Assembly: GCA_934132925.1 (NCBI GenBank)
Contig: CAKPAL010000048.1
Location: 1-5,393 of the forward strand
DNA length: 5,393 nucleotides
Direction of reading: 5' to 3'
Source of the DNA: an uncultured Bacilli bacterium
Lineage (GTDB): Bacteria > Bacillota_I > Bacilli_A > RF39 > UBA660
The position numbers and the translations under genes are program-made. Within the stretch, counting starts at the first letter, position 1, and every line of letters begins with the position of its first letter. Below, piece by piece: positions 4,688-5,393 of this stretch. Under the pieces are notes generated by a model. That model was not told where the DNA came from. It worked only from the letters and a program-made list of their open reading frames with translations, and made no database searches.

Positions 4688-5335
4688 ATGAAAGAAGAAA
4701 GAGTTATTAATTATTATGTTTTATGTAATAAACTTAAAGATGTTATTAGAACAGGATGGAAAGATTGGAAAGTAAATAGAGAGAGAATAGAAAGTGTTGC
4801 TGAACATATTTTTGGTGTTCAAATGCTGGCTATTGCTATTAAGTCGGAATATCAGTATGATGTTGATATTATGAAAGTTATATTTATGCTTGCTATTCAT
4901 GAATTGGGTGAAACTGTGATTGGTGATTTGACTCAATTTCAAATATCTAAAGAAGAAAAAGAGATTATTGAACATAAAGCAGTACATAGCATATTAGGTG
5001 GTTTATTAGATGGTAATATTATTGAAGAATTATTTTTAGAGTTTGATGAACATAAAACTAAAGAAGCAATGTTTGCTTACCAATGTGATAAACTTGAGTG
5101 TGATTTACAGTGTAAATTATATGATGAAGAAGGGTGTGTTGATTTATTAAACCAAGAAGATAATGCTACTTTTAATAATTCTATGGTGCAAGAACTATTA
5201 AAAAATGGAAGAACTTGGTCTGAGATGTGGCTTTTATTTGGACAAAATAAATATCCTTATGATGATAATTTTATGGCTATATCTAATTATGCTATGAAGA
5301 ATAAGATTAAAATACGATTAAAATGTAACCTATAA
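4688..5335 (+). CDS. HD-family phosphohydrolase (YfbR/HDDC2-like, HE variant)
   Basis: A 215-residue soluble, helical protein of the HD_3 type, metal-dependent phosphohydrolases that include 5'-deoxynucleotidases (YfbR, HDDC2). Visible landmarks are R32 and ESVAEH with His40, then AIHELGETVIGDL (69-81) giving His71-Glu72, Glu75 and Asp80, and CDKLECDLQ (133-141) supplying the distal metal ligand Asp134. The central doublet is His-Glu rather than His-Asp. I recall related Firmicutes proteins with the same HE, so this may be a subfamily trait rather than damage. A nucleotide monophosphate substrate is a family-based guess. ATG 4688 is chosen over an in-frame TTG at 4673 because GGAGGA (4675-4680) lies seven bases upstream. 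It follows the repeat remnant on the same strand and may use a promoter there or read-through from the HEPN operon. A terminator stem starts in its last codons. Length is close to the family norm. Confidence 0.9.
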   Translation: MKEERVINYYVLCNKLKDVIRTGWKDWKVNRERIESVAEHIFGVQMLAIAIKSEYQYDVDIMKVIFMLAIHELGETVIGDLTQFQISKEEKEIIEHKAVHSILGGLLDGNIIEELFLEFDEHKTKEAMFAYQCDKLECDLQCKLYDEEGCVDLLNQEDNATFNNSMVQELLKNGRTWSEMWLLFGQNKYPYDDNFMAISNYAMKNKIKIRLKCNL

Positions 5336-5376
5336 AGAGGACAAAATAAAAAAGCCAATCCTCTTTATAGGTTTTT
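5327..5376 (+). terminator. Intrinsic terminator of the HD gene
   Basis: AACCTATAAAGAGGA (5327-5341) pairs perfectly with TCCTCTTTATAGGTT (5359-5373), 15 bp, around a 17-base A-rich loop, and TTTTT (5372-5376) follows. The stem starts two sense codons before the stop, so the stop codon (5333-5335) is inside the 5' arm. It works on the + strand; no T-run flanks it on the - strand. The remaining 17 bases to the window end show nothing. Confidence 0.9.
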
Positions 5377-5393
5377 ATTATGTCTTGATGTAT

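Noticed and set aside
4721..4987. 88-aa open frame on the - strand in the HD gene
   Set aside because: It is a shadow of the HD gene, Phe/Asn-rich with low-complexity runs, and has no domain pattern.

Overview
The window is a low-GC (roughly 25%) stretch of bacterial DNA in which every supported gene lies on the + strand. The base composition, strong AGGAGG-type ribosome binding sites, short intergenic gaps, hairpin-plus-T-tract terminators and protein families suggest a Firmicutes/Mollicutes-like lineage, such as a gut Erysipelotrichia or RF39-type organism. This is inference from style, not identification. The standard genetic code appears to be used: Trp is TGG in the recognised proteins and TGA acts as a stop.

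Layout. (1) 1-461 is the 3' part of an unrecognised gene cut by the window edge. (2) 462-614 is a structured leader with a perfect 10-bp hairpin (497-525) and an intrinsic terminator (544-580) just ahead of an ABC-F ATPase (615-2489). ABC-F proteins act on the ribosome, and some are induced by leader attenuation, so this may be a switch or simply the end of the first gene. (3) 2558-3553 encodes a collagen-like protein with 22 uninterrupted Gly-X-Y triplets and a predicted C-terminal jelly-roll head, ending at a terminator (3561-3590). (4) 3591-3798 is non-coding. It holds two directly abutting imperfect hairpins (3594-3627 and 3628-3666) and then a promoter-like region.

(5) 3799-5335 holds three genes. 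The first (3799-4230) is an unnamed 143-aa protein whose strand motifs look ADP-ribosyltransferase-like. The second (4227-4562) overlaps it as ATGA and encodes a small HepT-like HEPN protein that has lost most of the catalytic RNase motif. The third (4688-5335) is an HD-family phosphohydrolase with HE in place of HD. The HEPN gene sits between two copies of a 92-bp direct repeat, 87/92 identical: the first copy is the 3' coding end of the ART-like gene, the second a headless remnant of it (4565-4656). Each copy also contains a TTGTTT-17-TATAAT promoter-like element reading toward the next gene. The HD gene ends in a 15-bp perfect terminator stem (5327-5376).

The strongest candidate for something undescribed is the ART-like/degenerate-HEPN pair with its repeat-bounded architecture. 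It resembles a toxin-antitoxin or defence-type module, or a gene inserted by a duplication event. Function is inferred only. The ABC-F and collagen genes may be co-transcribed, because no terminator separates them, but no functional link between them is visible.
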